From: Lithodes maja
Taxonomy: Eukaryota; Arthropoda; Malacostraca; Decapoda; Lithodidae
Length of the DNA stretch: 64,000 nt
NCBI GenBank assembly: GCA_037953745.1
Contig: JBAKBP010001417.1
Span: 62,001-126,000 of the forward strand
Direction of reading: 5' to 3'
The translations under genes were made by a program, and so were the position numbers. The notes under the pieces are model-generated. The model ran no database searches, was not told the DNA's origin, and saw only the letters and a list, made by a program, of their open reading frames with translations. Shown here in pieces: positions 41,903 to 53,329 of this stretch; position 1 is the first letter of the stretch, and every line of letters begins with the position of its first letter.

Positions 41903-44900
41903 GCGGCGGGCAGGGCCACCTAGGATTGAGACTGCGTATGTCGACACTACCAAGGAAGTCCAGGATTCAAAGACAAAGAACCATATCTGGCTTCTTACTC
42001 GAATGTCAGACCATGAGGACCAGTCCATCAGCAGTTGGACTGGGTTCAACATCAAAATGCGCAGAGACATTGCAGTGGTTCAGGACACTGTAAGCTACCT
42101 GCCCACTATCAATGCTCCCGCAACAGAAATGTCCACCGTTAATGAAATCTTGGAACAAACGCATGCTATCATGCAGTCCTTACAGCTTAACAAGATTGTG
42201 TGCGTGTTTGATCAAGCACTCTATGCCAAAGCTGCCGAAGTTATCTGGAAACAAGAGAAGTTCAAGAACATTATCATCAGGATGGGCGTCTTCCACACAA
42301 TCTGTAATCTCATCTCCACCATAGGAAAGAGGTTTCAAGATGCAGGTCTTAGAGATCTGTGTGTGGAATCAGGTATCATCGCAGAAGGATCAGTGTCAGG
42401 AGTGATGAACGGCAAGAGGTACAACAGAGCAGTGAGACTACACAAGCTCGTGTATGAAGCACTGATGAGGCTTGCATGGAAAGGCTTCCTTTCATGGCTA
42501 GAAGAAAACCATTCAAGGGACATACACCATCTAGATGAAACACTGAAGGACATCAACAGCTTTCACAGCAATGTGTCTCAGGGACTCTTTCAAGAGCTGA
42601 TGGAGAGTGAATCATGCACACATATCATGAAGCTTTTCCAAGTTTATCTTGAGACCCTCAGAGATGAACACAACCTCTCAGCATTCTGGATGTCATACCT
42701 GGACATGGTTGAGATCATGCTGGACTTAATTCGAGCCTCCAGAGAAGGCAACTGGATGCTCCACCTAGGAGCAATCCGACAGATGATACCGTGGTGTTTT
42801 GCCTATGACAAAGTGAACTATGCCCGGTTCCTAACCTACTACTATGCCTTGATGTCTCGACTGCCCATTGAACACCCAGAGGTCCATGAACACTTCATGC
42901 AAGGTGGCTTTTCGGTCCAGATTGGTAGCAAGAATCCCTTTGGACGGATCCCTGTGGACCAGACAATCGAAGAGACGATCAACAAAGACACCCAGACACC
43001 AGGGGGCACAAAAGACTTCAGCCTGAAAGGCGGAGCTGTCGCCAGGTACTACCTGACATCGGAGTATCGCAGCAGGTACTTAAGGCAGCTCAGGACTATG
43101 GTAGTAGGCCAAAAGTATACTGACTTCAGCCACCCAGACCTACAGATGGCCAGGATTAGAAGAGATGAGGCCGATGTCCAATCTTTAGTTCAACTGATGG
43201 AGACCAGCTGGTTGAACCCCTTCAACGCAGAGCAAGAAGATCTTGTCAGTTTGTCAACTGCGACTATGGCACCACCAGAAGTTGTCAAAGACCTTCTAGG
43301 GGCCTACAGAATAGGAGAGGATGCATATCAAGCCTTCAAGGAAGAGCGCCTGGAGATCGATACGCCAACTATACAGTTTCATGACACGATGACGAAGACG
43401 AAACTGAGAACGTTCACTAACATCAGAATGAAGCCACGCTCACAAGACCATGCCAAGGAGGCTATCTTAAAGGCTGACAGGAACCTATTTGGCCAGATGA
43501 TCCTTGTTGCCGAGAACAGAAAGCTCAAAATGAGTGATGTCTTGGCTCATCCCCTTGGGCCTTTGCCTTGGGCACTTGCCAGCGGTGATGGGTCTCTCCG
43601 CAAGACCAACAAGGCTGCCCTAGCAAAGGAGTTAGAGAGGAATGTTTCTCCTGCAGAAGTGATACCCGAGCCCTCTGCTACCATAATTGATGGGATGAGC
43701 CTGGTCCACAAACTGAAGGGAAACGACAAAACTTTTTCACAGCTTGCAGGTACAGCACTGAGTCACGCTGTTCATGAAGGTGCTAAGAGCAGGCGCATTG
43801 ATGTTGTGTTTGATATCTACAAGGAGACATCCATCAAGGATGCAGAACGAGCCAAAAGAAGTGCAGGCACAGGAATTCATTTCAAGAACATTCAACCTGG
43901 GCACAACATCCAGCAGTGGAGAAAGTTACTCGGTAGTTCCTCCAACAAGGCAAGTCTTATCAAGTTCTTGGTAGAAGAATGGAAGGCACCACAGCACAGG
44001 GAGAAGCTCAAGGACAAGGAGCTGTATGTCACATGTGAGCAGCGCTGCTTCAAGATCACCAAAGAGCAGTGGGAAGAGGCTCCTGAGCTTAAGTCAACTC
44101 AAGAAGAAGCAGACACACGCCTTCTTCTCCATGCACTTCATGCAGCAGAATCTGGGAACAAGTCTGTCATCATCACTGCAGAAGATACAGACGTCATGGT
44201 GTTGTGTCTTGGCATGTGCCACAAGATCCCATCCCATCTGTTCCAGAAGTGCGGGACGAAGAACCGGACAAGATTCCTGGATATCACCACACTGAGCCGC
44301 ACACTGGGAGGCAGCGTGTGTGATTCATTGATTGGTATGCATGCCTTTACAGGCTGTGATACCGTCAGTGCATTCGCTGGCCGAGGGAAGATGACGACAC
44401 TCAAGCAGGTGAAGATGGACAAGACATACCAGGATGCTTTTCACGAACTTGGACGCTCATGGGAAGTGTCTCCTGAACTCTTTGAGAAGCTACAGGAAAT
44501 CACCTGCCACATGTACCTACCATCTACCCACACAACTAAGGTAAACAAGCTTCGGTATGAGCTGTTCTGTGCAAGACGTGGAGAGGTAGAGTCAAGTCAA
44601 CTCCCTCCTTGTGAGGACTGCCTCTTCATGCATGCACTGCGTGCAAACTACCAGGCTGCGATCTGGAGGAGAAGTCTTCAGAGCCAGCCATTTGTTGCGA
44701 ACCCAACAGACTGCGGTTGGATGACAGATGAGGACGGTAAGCTTGCCGTCAACTGGATGCGAGGCTCACCAGCACCAGATGCTGTTATGCAGCTACTGTC
44801 TTGCAAGTGTGTGCAGTCATGCGAACTCCCTAAGTGTACTTGCCTCAGCAATGGTCTAAAATGCACGGACATGTGCAGGTTACAGACATGTCAGAACACG

Positions 44901-44963
44901 GCTATTGAAGAAGAGCCGGTGGCACAACAGTCAGATTCCGAGTCTGATGTAGATGATATTTAG
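41880..44963 (+). pseudogene. TIR transposon protein: nuclease-like and CXC part
   Basis: A 1027-codon frame. Residues ~100-180 hold VCVFDQALYAKAAEVIW and IRMGVFHTICNLISTIGKRF, the best candidate for part of a DDE-type transposase core (an Asp and a G.FH box). Residues ~740-830 read EEADTRLLLHA, ITAEDTDVMVL and HAFTGCDTVSAFAGRGK. Their acidic residues are spaced like those of FEN/XPG nucleases (E.D, D.D, GCD). The C-terminus (about 972-1005) is a Cys-rich tesmin/TSO1-like CXC motif (CKCVQSCELPKCTC...). Similar proteins are common as unnamed repeats in invertebrate genomes. The frame itself is open; its upstream part is broken. Confidence 0.75.
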
Positions 44964-45291
44964 GAGTAGTAATTTGCCATAATAGTATGTACAAGCCCAT
45001 GGCATGCTTAGTGTGTATTTACAGGACTTGTATTAAATGTGACAATTACTATATGCATTTTGTTGACATTTAGGCATTCCTGTCCCCAAATTTGACATTT
45101 TAAAAAATTTCGGAATTTTCGGTAGGGTATGTCTATTCAAGAAGTGATAACGACCATTAAGCTACCAATGTGCAAGGGCTATCATATCAAAACATAAACT
45201 AGAGACATGTAGCAAGCTAAAAACACCTAAGAGAATTAGTCACCCCGGGTGGTACCGATATCCCAAAATTCGGGTCTTGGCTCATGGACTA
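44964..45291 (+). other. TIR transposon 3' end and terminal repeat
   Basis: Non-coding, with the inverted counterparts of the 5' blocks: a GATATGATAGCC-type box, TTAGTCACCCC..GGTGGTACCGATATC and the terminal TGGCTCATGGACTA. Confidence 0.85.
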
Positions 45292-45294
45292 TAT

Positions 45295-45393
45295 GGGAGA
45301 GATGGGATGTACGCAAGGGATGGGGTTCATCTTTCACGGTTAGGGGTTTCTACATTAGCTAGTTCTTTAGATAGGGTGGTTGTGGGGTTTTGA
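45295..45393 (+). pseudogene. CR1 ORF1, C-terminal end
   Basis: Reads GRDGMYARDGVHLSRLG, carrying the Asp and His of the last SGNH esterase block, then ends at TGA 45391-45393. It directly continues 31491 once the TAT duplication is ignored. Confidence 0.8.
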
Positions 45394-45694
45394 ACAGAAA
45401 TATTGAGAGTGTAAATGAGAGGTTAAATGGAACAATTTTAGCGTCAGGCGAAAGCGATAAGGATATTCAGTCTCATGCTAAAAATGATGACTATAATGCA
45501 AATGATAGTAGTGATGGTGCAACGGAAGATGGAAATGTCGCTAAAAACAAAGGTAAATTAGGTATAAAGAAAAGAAGTAAATTGAGAGTATATTACACAA
45601 ACTGTAGGAGTCTATGTAACAAAATGAACGAACTTAGAGCCCTTGTTAGCAAAGAAAATATAGACATAATAGCGCTAACTGAAACGTGGATTAA
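45390..45694 (+). pseudogene. CR1 ORF2, start: endonuclease N-terminus
   Basis: After a low-complexity start, SKLRVYYTNCRSLCNKMNEL and DIIALTETW are the first two blocks of a CR1 endonuclease. The true start codon is unclear; the frame overlaps the ORF1 stop. It is broken at TTAA 45691-45694 by the next insertion. Confidence 0.8.
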
Positions 45695-46320
45695 CCTCTG
45701 AAGTGCGCACGGGGGTAATTGAAAACCTCCCCCTGTGCTGACATATTTGAGGTGTTTCCGTCACTAAAATATTCATTGTACCATTAATAGCATTAATAAT
45801 TATCCATATGCGCCTATTATGGGTTGATTATAAAGGTATTAACCTGAAACAACAATAAAACGAGTGAAAACAGCGTTTGGATGGTCAAAATCGGAGATAT
45901 AGCCCGCGAGTTGTATAATGTATGGGTGAGGCAAGCTACCTTCCCGCCAATTTTCCCCAAGGCCACTGCGACACAGTCGATCGATACTCTCTCTCTCCCT
46001 CTTGCACTCGATTGCCATCAGTGATGACAACACCCTGCTTGCAACTCGCTAATGTTAGCACGAAAATATACCTCAGAATAAGGGAATAATAGGGAAAATA
46101 GGTGATAACTGAGGGATAGGAGGAAAGTGGGGAAGGAGGGGAGGTAGAGGACTGAGATTTTGCATGGCCCAGGGGCCAAACAAAAATAAAAAAATAAAAA
46201 AATATATTTTTTTTTTTTTTTTTTTCGATGTCAAAAGTTGATTTTTAATTTTACTTACTCAGGAGAGTCTTCCCGCAGTCCGCCGGGGGAACTCTTAAGA
46301 GTCTTCCCGCAGCTCCCGGG
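45695..46320. mobile_element. 626-bp TTAA-flanked non-autonomous element
   Basis: Flanked by TTAA at 45691-45694 and 46321-46324. Removing it and one TTAA restores the CR1 endonuclease frame (TETWIN..). The ends are only weakly alike (CCTCTGAAGTGCG and, inverted, CCCGGGAGCTGCG). It carries A/T runs, a CTCTCTCTC run and a near-terminal duplication of GAGTCTTCCCGCAG. No coding capacity. Probably a piggyBac-type MITE. Confidence 0.75.
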
Positions 46321-46324
46321 TTAA

Positions 46325-46451
46325 TACAGAAACCAGGCATTTTTTAGCAGAATTTGATATACCAGGATATAGTTTGTTTAAATATGACCGAACAAGTAAG
46401 AGGGGTGGCGGTATAGCAGTGTTTGTCAGGAGTACATTAAAAAGCTGTATT
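46325..46451 (+). pseudogene. CR1 ORF2, endonuclease continuation
   Basis: A short in-frame piece (FLAEFDIPGYSLFKYDR, then RGGGIAVFVRS) between the TTAA element and DIRS copy 2. It ends at the ATT (46449-46451) that forms the left side of the DIRS junction. Confidence 0.8.
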
Positions 46452-46454
46452 TGT

Positions 46455-46749
46455 TAGTAGTCTTGGCAAATCCAACGGCAAGGCTATTAACCTAATTGCA
46501 ATGACGACTTGTCTATTTTGACTGCTATGTCGTCATTCCAACCGCGGTTAAAAAGAAAACGTCTAGAGTCTACTCCTTATCTTGCTCTAGGAGACGTTGT
46601 ACATTAACCAAAACTACCACCGAAGGTGAAAAAAGCATAGAAGAGAAGAAAAAGGGGTTTACCTTAGTTACCGCTTAAGGCCCATCCCGTGTTCCGTCAT
46701 GTGCAGATCCCTGTCGAACGTGCGCATGAGCGACCCTCTCTTGTTATCA
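46455..46749 (+). repeat. DIRS copy 2 left inverted terminal repeat
   Basis: Matches the reverse complement of 54798-55092 and the left ITR of copy 1 with few changes. Confidence 0.92.
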
Positions 46750-46799
46750 TTTTTTCACGCGCTCCATTGAATGAAGTCGCTTTTGTTGTGCTCCTTTAA

Positions 46800-47282
46800 A
46801 ACCCTTCCTTCCCGGATGCCCTCATGTACGCCCATAAAAAAGCATGTAACAGGTACCCGGAAGCCCTCATATGCACCCACGACGTCACAGCCTGTGAGCT
46901 TGCTGTGCGAGGCGTCGGTCCGACGCATGTAAACAACAGCCGGCTGGACCGACGCTCCGCATCTCCGGCCACAAGAAGGAGAGCGTCGCTTGTTCTTGTG
47001 TGCCTGTATGTTGTTGTTCAGTATCGAAAAGTGGTGTAAAGTGGCTGGTTTGGCCATAAAGTTATTTCCAATGAAATCATCATCACAGCTCACCCAGTTG
47101 ACTTAGAGAGCTCTACTTAATGCCATTTTACAGGTAAATAACACAGCTACGCTTGGGGATGCGCGGGAATGCGGGAAGCAGTCTGATTAACGAATATACG
47201 GTAGCCTAGCCTAGACGTTTTTCGGCCAAAACACCCGGGTTTTCGAGGAATATATATATAATACATAACCGGGGCTGGAGAG
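46800..47282. mobile_element. 483-bp piggyBac MITE inside DIRS copy 2
   Basis: Flanked by TTAA (46796-46799, 47283-47286). DIRS copy 1 has the empty site at about 6846. It ends GGGGCTGGAGAG before TTAA, matching the CCCTCCAGCCCCGG end of the full-length piggyBac at 23593. A second copy lies at 57805-58281. The short open frames inside are not supported as genes. Confidence 0.88.
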
Positions 47283-47286
47283 TTAA

Positions 47287-48483
47287 TTCACCCTGTTTAG
47301 GTTAGTTTCGGCTTTTCTGGCCTTCTTTTTTGTTAGACAGATGTTACGTGATCTAGGGCACACGTAAATGGGCTCCTAAGTGTGTATAATGCAGACGCGT
47401 GTGGAAATAGCTTACCGAAGGTACGGGGGCGCCTGGCGTTCCTCGTATATGTTTTTCATTCTTTCTCTTTTCATATTCTTTTTTCCTGTTAGTCTGGGCA
47501 TAGTTTAGCTTTTAGCTTCATTTAGCCTAGCTTGTTTATCATTCAGGACTTGCTATGCCCCTATATGAGTTCTCATTTTTTCATAGCCTAGGTGTACCGT
47601 TGGTTCACAATCTGAGATTTCGTGGTGGCGGTGCTGTTTGTAGTGTTTGTGTCAGCCGCATAACTAGCGTTATTCCCGAGTCCCCCCTTTCGAGCCTTCA
47701 CTGTGTCTCAAGGGCCTGGGCGCTTAGTGGTTCGTGATACCCAGGGGTACCCCACGGGGGCCTCTCCCTCACTCCACAGGGTTTTTCGCCCCTGACACAT
47801 TCTCTACTCGCGGCTAGGCCACCCTTTTTCTCGCCAGTTTCATTACTGGTTTTTTGTGTTCCCTTCCTGTTTTCACCTCCATCCTTTCATAACTTTTGCC
47901 CAATCCTGGGGTACCCCACGGGGGCCCCTGTTTGTGCCAAACCACCCAACCTGCCACTTCTCCTCATGGGCTTTGCTCTATCTCTGTGGGTTGGGTGGTT
48001 CCTGGGGGATGTGCCTCCTCTCCCCTGGTGTGTCTTCCTTGCCTCTCCCTTGACCGGTTGAGTCAGGATATTATCAAGGAAGGCACTGCTCAGCTTGATG
48101 GTCATCGTCGCTTGGAGTTCATAAGGAGTTGACGCTTGTTTGCGGGCCTTTTTTGGTTTTCCTAGACGCTCCTCTCGCTTTTTCGGCACCGGACCATCTC
48201 GGCCGGTCCCGCAAATTTGCGGTGTGCTCGATTCGGTCCTCTGGGACATTTCGGCTCCCCGCAAATTTGCGGAGATCGCTGGGGGGTCGCGTGGCGATGT
48301 GGGAGGTTTGTGTCGGTACGGATCTACCTCCATTGGCCCGCAAATTTGCGGTTATAGTTGGCTTTCACTGTTGACCTTTTTTATGTCATATTGTTGCCTG
48401 ATACTATATTGGTGTATGCACTTTCCTGGTGTTATAGGCCCTGCATGTAAGATGTTGAGTGGTGGTTAACACTTTCTCCATCT
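47287..48483 (+). other. DIRS copy 2 leader region
   Basis: Counterpart of 6850-8060 in copy 1, with the same repeated GGTACCCCACGGGGG box, palindromes and splice-acceptor-like CTCCATCTTTGCAG. No gene. Confidence 0.6.
48209..48351. promoter_or_regulatory. Three identical 14-bp palindromes, copy 2
   Basis: CCGCAAATTTGCGG at 48209-48222, 48259-48272 and 48338-48351, with the same spacing as in copy 1. All A residues within the palindromes are kept. Confidence 0.6.
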
Positions 48484-49002
48484 TTGCAGGTTCTGCTGGT
48501 GCTCTTCCGCCTCGGCCGCCCTCCTCACCTACCTCTGTGCTCCCAGTTTAGGGTGAGTACGGATACCTGTTTGCATGTGTGTTCCTGTTTCCCCATGCTC
48601 CTTCCCTGGTTCTTCTTGGACATTCTCTCCACATACACCTTCGACGTGCTGATTCTGGTGTGTGTTCTTCTCGTGCTGGTCGGCTGCTTTGCTTTCGACC
48701 TTGGTTGTCGCTCCCCTTGCTTGGTGAGCCACATGTCCTGCTTGCGCCACTCGCTCTTTGTGTCCTCTACGGCCTACTTCCCTGCTCTGTGTGGCCCGTG
48801 TCTGGCCCTGGTGGTTGTGCTGCTCCATGGCCCTGGTTCCTCGGCGGCGGCTGTGGCCTCTGCTTCCCTTCCGTCGGTGTGGCCGATGGTCTCCCGCCAC
48901 ATTGGGCCTGTGGGCCGCCGTTCCCCGGCCTTTGTTGCCGCCCGGTTCCGCGTCACCCTGGGTATCCCTGCCCGACTGACGACCGTTCACCACAGCCCGT
49001 AG
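48484..49002 (+). pseudogene. Gag-like remnant of DIRS copy 2
   Basis: Keeps the Y.P..CG.C and SVWPMVSRHI blocks and, unlike copy 1, a readable FVAARFRVTLGIP end, which aligns with FREDDVRVLLGIP of the third element's gag. The replaced residues (Arg-Glu-Asp-Asp to Val-Ala-Ala-Arg) are what loss of A in codons gives. It then runs into the SINE-like insert. Confidence 0.65.
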
Positions 49003-49137
49003 CCTCGTCGGTGGAGCTCTCGTTTCACCCACGAGGGGTCGGGGGTTCAATCCCAGACCGGGCGGTGGCGAATTGGGCTTGTCTCCTTTCATGTGTTAGC
49101 CTCAGTTCACCTAGCTGTAAATAGGTACCTGGGATAC
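49000..49137 (+). repeat. tRNA-like SINE insert in DIRS copy 2
   Basis: TAGCCTCGTCGGTGG, an anticodon-arm-like CTCGTTTCACCCACGAG and a B-box-like GGGGGTTCAATCCC, then the body with TTCACCTAGCTGTAAATAGG. It fits a tRNA-derived SINE. Its presence at the same place in both copies shows that they descend from a progenitor already interrupted here. Confidence 0.55.
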
Positions 49138-51599
49138 GTGGACGACGTTGTGACGTCCCATCTGGGGTTGGCACAACTGGTACAAGGCGAGCTGGGTATC
49201 ATTTGGTTCTCCTACGCTACTGGTCAACCTGAGCCTCCACGCTCTCGCTCGCCTCGCTACTGCCCCTCGTCGTCCTCCTGATCGCCTTGCCGTCGCCCGC
49301 CCTCGTCTTGGTTCTCACCCTGAGGCCGGGGTTGGCGGCTCTGCTCCTGTGCGCCTTCCCCTGGCCTATACGGATAGGGGCTCTCCTCCCTTCCGCCCGC
49401 TTTCCTAGCCCAGACGACTTCCTCTTCCGTTGTCCTCTCCGCGTGCGGTTGTTCGTGCTGTCGCTGGCCCTCTGCTCGCTCCTACACTGTCCAGGAGGGT
49501 CCGCCTGGGTGTCGTTGCTTCTCCTACTTCACCTGCTTCAGTGCCTCTTCTTCCTTCACGGTCTCGTCCCACGGTGGTGGTCCCTCCCTCCTCCGCCTCG
49601 GTGTCGGGCCGCCCTGTTCTCTCCGCCCCGTGGGTCCTTGCTCTGTTTCCCCCCGCGGCTCCTTCTGGCCTCCTTTCACCCGGCCATCCTTCCCCCTCCC
49701 GTCGTCCTGCTCCTCCTCCTTCTTCTCTTCCTGCCCTTCACTTCCCGTCTCGCCTAGGGGGTACCCCTCCTCTTGCCTCGGTGAGGTTTCGGGGTCCCCC
49801 TTTCTCGGGAGCTGTCGTGTCGCTGGAAGAGGGGGATGGTGCTGTTTCCCCCTCGGCCGTTCGTGATCGGGGTCGGGTCCCTCTACGGCGCCACGGCCGT
49901 CGTCGCTCGCCTTCCTTGGACCGCGACGCTGCTGGTTCGTGTCGTGGGTCTCGCTCCCGCTCGCGCTTGTCCCTGCGGGCCGTCCATTCTGGGTGGGGGG
50001 GGGGGTCGCCTCTCTCGGTTCGATTGTTGGCTATGCAGGGCTGGGTTGTGTCACGCTTCGACGGGTGCTTGGCGTCGTTGGACGCCTCCCTCTTCTCGCG
50101 CTTCTTGGCGGTGACTCACCCTCAGCGCCTCGCCCTTCCTACCCCTGCTATGGTCCCGCTCCCTTCTGCAGGCCTCCGCTCTGGTCAGACTTCAGCCGCA
50201 CTGACATCCTTCCGGCTGTTCAGTCCCTGGCTGTGTTGACGGGTCTGTCCTCCGATGGGTCGGGTTTGTGCGACGCCGGTCCGCCTGGCTTCGCCGTCTT
50301 GCTCGGTCGCCCTCTCCCCTTGGTGGCCTGGTTTGCTGGGGCCTTCGCCTTCACACCGTTCCGTCGACGGCTCTCCTTCGGTCCCTCCCCTGGAGTTGTC
50401 ACTGCTTTTGCCTCCTCTTGTGTCTGTCGGCGGGTTGGCCGGCGCGTTCTGGTCCTGGCTGGGCGCGCCCATTCTTGAACTTTGTTCTATTGCTACCCCG
50501 TTCTTCTCTCACCCGGATCAGGCCTCTGTCGCCACGGTTTCTCCTTTGCGACAGTGGGCGACGGACGTCTTGTCTTGTCTTTCGGTTCTCTCCAGCCGTC
50601 TGTCCCCGCCTGCGGCTTTTCGGGGCGTCTGCGCCAGGCGCTCTTCGCGAGGGTTTGGACCGCGTTCTGCGGGTCCACCTTCGGCTCGCGGTGTCTTTGG
50701 TTCCCGAGCTGAAGGCGGTTTTGTGCGCGGCACCTCGGCGCCGCCCGACAGTGCGGTCCTCGTTCTGCCGGCCGGCCCCCTTGGATATTCGTCGGGGTTT
50801 GTTGTACTCTGAGCTCTATACGTCGGGGTTGTTTCAGCTGGTTGCTTGGGTATGCTCGCTTCTCTGTCGGCGGCCCCTGCTTCCGACACGCGATGACGCG
50901 CTGTGTCGTTGCGGTCCCTGCTTCCGTCACGCACCGTCGTGCTGTGTCGCACGCGGGGTCTTCTCAGTCCCGTCCTTCTGCCGGTCCTCTTCGGGGTGCT
51001 GCTGCAAGTGCTGCCGCCTTGCGCGGACGCAGGACTGGGACGTTGCAGGCCAGTGCGTCGATTCCGCCTCGCCCTTCTGTTCTTGCCCCCTTTCATCCCC
51101 GCTGTGTCGGGGCTGGCCGGCCTTCCACTTCCGGCCGCCCTTCGCCGTGGTCTGCCCCGCGCCGGCCTGGGGTTGGGGTAGCCCGCCCTTTTCGCCGGGG
51201 TTGGGGGGGGGGGGGGGGGTAGAGGTCGACGTGGCGCTCGTGCCCGCACGGCCCGTACCGAGGGTACCTCCGCGTCAACACAATGTGTCGTTCTCTGGGT
51301 CGGCCTCCTTGTTCTCCTTCTCGCCTGGCCGACCGGGTCGCTCCCCTCCTCTCGGGTGCTCCCTCGGGTTGTTTTTGCCCTTGCGCCCCTCGGTTGCCGC
51401 GAGGGACGTTGGGGGCGGCGGGTTGCGCGGTGGGGTCTCCCCTGGTGGTGGACGTCTCGACCCCCTTTCCGCTCTTGTCACCGACGCCGGTCCATCTCTT
51501 CGGAGGTGGCCCACGTGCTCACTTCCATGCCCGAGCTGGGTAGCGTCGAGGGAGTTGACCGCCGGTCGCCCGGTTTTCCTCTCCCGTGTCTTTCTGGTC
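49138..51599 (+). other. A-depleted DIRS coding region, copy 2
   Basis: Counterpart of 8706-11149. Long open frames on both strands, none with a domain across its length; treated as compositional artefacts. Confidence 0.6.
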
Positions 51600-52030
51600 C
51601 CGTCGACGAACTGCGTCGCGATGCGGCCGTTGGTGGTTCTGTCGGCCCTCAACGGGGGCGTCGTGCACACACGGTTTCGGATGCTGCCGGTACCCCTGGT
51701 ACGCCTGGCCCTGTGCCCTCTGTCGTGGGTTGTGTCGCTGGCCCTCCAGGATGCGTCTTGGCTCGTTCCTCTCCATCCTCTCTTCCAGCGATTCTTGGCC
51801 GTTCGGCCTTCCGATCGTGTGTTCCTGTTCGCCGGCCTTCCCTTCGGTCTCCACATCGCGCCGCGGATCTTCTCCGCACATGTGGGGCAGGCTCTGGGTC
51901 CTCTCCTCAGGAGCGGGCTCCAGCTCCTGTTTTCCTTGGCCGACTGGTTGGTAGTTTCCGAAGCCCTCGGCCTGTGCGTTGGCGACGCCCTCACAGTCGT
52001 TCGCACCGTCGCACGGTTAGGGTTCCCCTT
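51600..52030 (+). pseudogene. DIRS RT palm domain remnant, copy 2
   Basis: Same blocks as copy 1: SLALQDASWLVPLHP, FAGLPFGLHIAPRIFS, LLFSLADWLVV. The Ala codons replacing catalytic Asp are GCC at 51741-51743 and 51939-51941. The same forward frame change follows at CCCCTTTTGG (about 52024). Copies 1 and 2 sit in different host elements, so the defects predate both insertions or recur. Confidence 0.75.
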
Positions 52031-53250
52031 TTGGTGTTCCCGATTCACGCTTGACCCCGTCGCGTGTCGTGCCATGGGTCGGTCTCGCATGGGTTTTGTC
52101 CGGCGCTACGGTGACCCGGGGTCTGCCGACCGCGGTGCACCTTCGGTGGAAGGTCTTCGCCGTGTTGCACTCGGTCTCCCTCCTGGGGTGGCTCTGGGAC
52201 TCGTTCGTGGGTTCGCTGCTTTGGGCCGCTCTGCCCCTTTCCTTAGGGAGCCTCTGGCTGCTCCGCCTCCTCCTCATGGGCCCCGTGGTGTTTCCGTTGC
52301 CCCTCTGGATCGGCTCCTGCCGCTCCTGCGTCCCGTTCGCTGACGCTTCGGTCTCTGGGTTGCTCCGGGCTCGCTCTCTGCGGCTGTGCCCTGGTCCGCC
52401 CCCCCCGCCGACGGTCTGGGTAGCCACAGATCCGTCGAGCGAGGTTGGGTGGGGTTCCCGATCGAACCTGGGACGTCCACTTCCTGGCAGATGGGTGGGT
52501 CTCCCTCCACTTACCCGTCTATGCCCTCGGACTGTTGGTTCCTCTGTTCTTCCTGCGGGACCACGCGCTGGCCCTTCGGGGTCAGTCGGTGGCCTTCGGG
52601 TTAGACACTCAGACAGGCTGTCCCCTGTTTTCCTTCTGCGGGGGTTCCTCCAGGTTGTTGACTCTATTGGGGGTCTCGGTGGAGTTGTTCTTCCTCGCGG
52701 CCCGACACCCCTTCTCCTTGCATGCCTCCTCCCTGCCCGGGCCTGCCACCCTGTGGGCGGCCGCCCTGTCGTGGGGGCAGGGCGTTCTTGTTGAATGGGC
52801 GTTGCAACGGACTGTGTTCGCCGACCTCGCGGCTTCCTGAGGTGTTCCGGAGGTCGCCTTGTTCGCATCGGGGGTGCCGCGCCAGTTGCCTTTGGACCTC
52901 TCCCTCCGGCCTCGCGCTCCGGGGGGGGTCCGGCCGCTTTCATGGTGGCCTGGTACAGGTGGCGGTCGATATACGTCTTTCCGCCCCCAGACGCGCTGTT
53001 GCTGTGCCCAGTCCTCGCGAGGCTCCGGGTGTATCACGGCTGCGTCTGGCTCCTCGCGCCTCTGTGGCCGGCGCGGGCTTGGTCCGCCCGGTTGCCGCGG
53101 TGGTGCCCGAGTCCGGTCCCTCTACCTGTCTCCGGCTTCCACTTGGGCTCGGTTGGGGACCTGCGGGCCTCGTTGGCCTTCGCGTCGTGCTTGTTCATGT
53201 GGCACGGTGGCTCCCGGTCCCCGGCCGGGCCCTGGCCGGGCCCTGACTGA
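52031..53250 (+). pseudogene. DIRS RT end and RNase H remnant, copy 2
   Basis: Reads TPSRVVPWVGLAWVLSG, LLGWLWDSFVGSLLWAALPL, ALRGQSVAFGLDTQT and WAAALS (GCC at 52760-52762 for the expected Asp), then FPPPDALLLCPVLARLR. Copy 1 has TGA after the WAAALS block; this copy has TGG. Confidence 0.65.
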
Positions 53251-53329
53251 CTTCCTGCAGCGTTCCTAGCCGTCTTCTCCTTGGGGGCCTTACGGGTCCC
53301 GCTGGGGGTCTTTTCCTAGGTGGCTCCAG

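Larger units (their letters stand above)
31492..45291 (+). mobile_element. Academ-like TIR DNA transposon (with LTR insert)
   Basis: The ends are perfect 14-bp inverted repeats, TAGTCCATGAGCCA. A second inverted block, GATATCGGTACCACC(T/C)GGGG, lies a little further in, and weaker matches extend to about 130 bp. The target duplication is TAT (31489-31491 and 45292-45294), and removing it restores the CR1 esterase frame. Without the LTR element the transposon is about 5.6 kb. Its protein has an FEN/XPG-like nuclease block and a C-terminal CXC domain. A 3-bp duplication plus an XPG-type nuclease fits the Academ superfamily (AcademX type); that assignment is from memory and should be tested. Confidence 0.75.

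Noticed and set aside
31492..45291. TA target duplication for the TIR transposon
   Set aside because: With TA the CR1 esterase frame would not be restored; with TAT it is, so a 3-bp duplication is preferred.
49000..49075. A functional tRNA-Val-like gene in DIRS copy 2
   Set aside because: A- and B-box-like parts exist but the T-arm and acceptor pairings are poor and a SINE-like body follows; better seen as a SINE.
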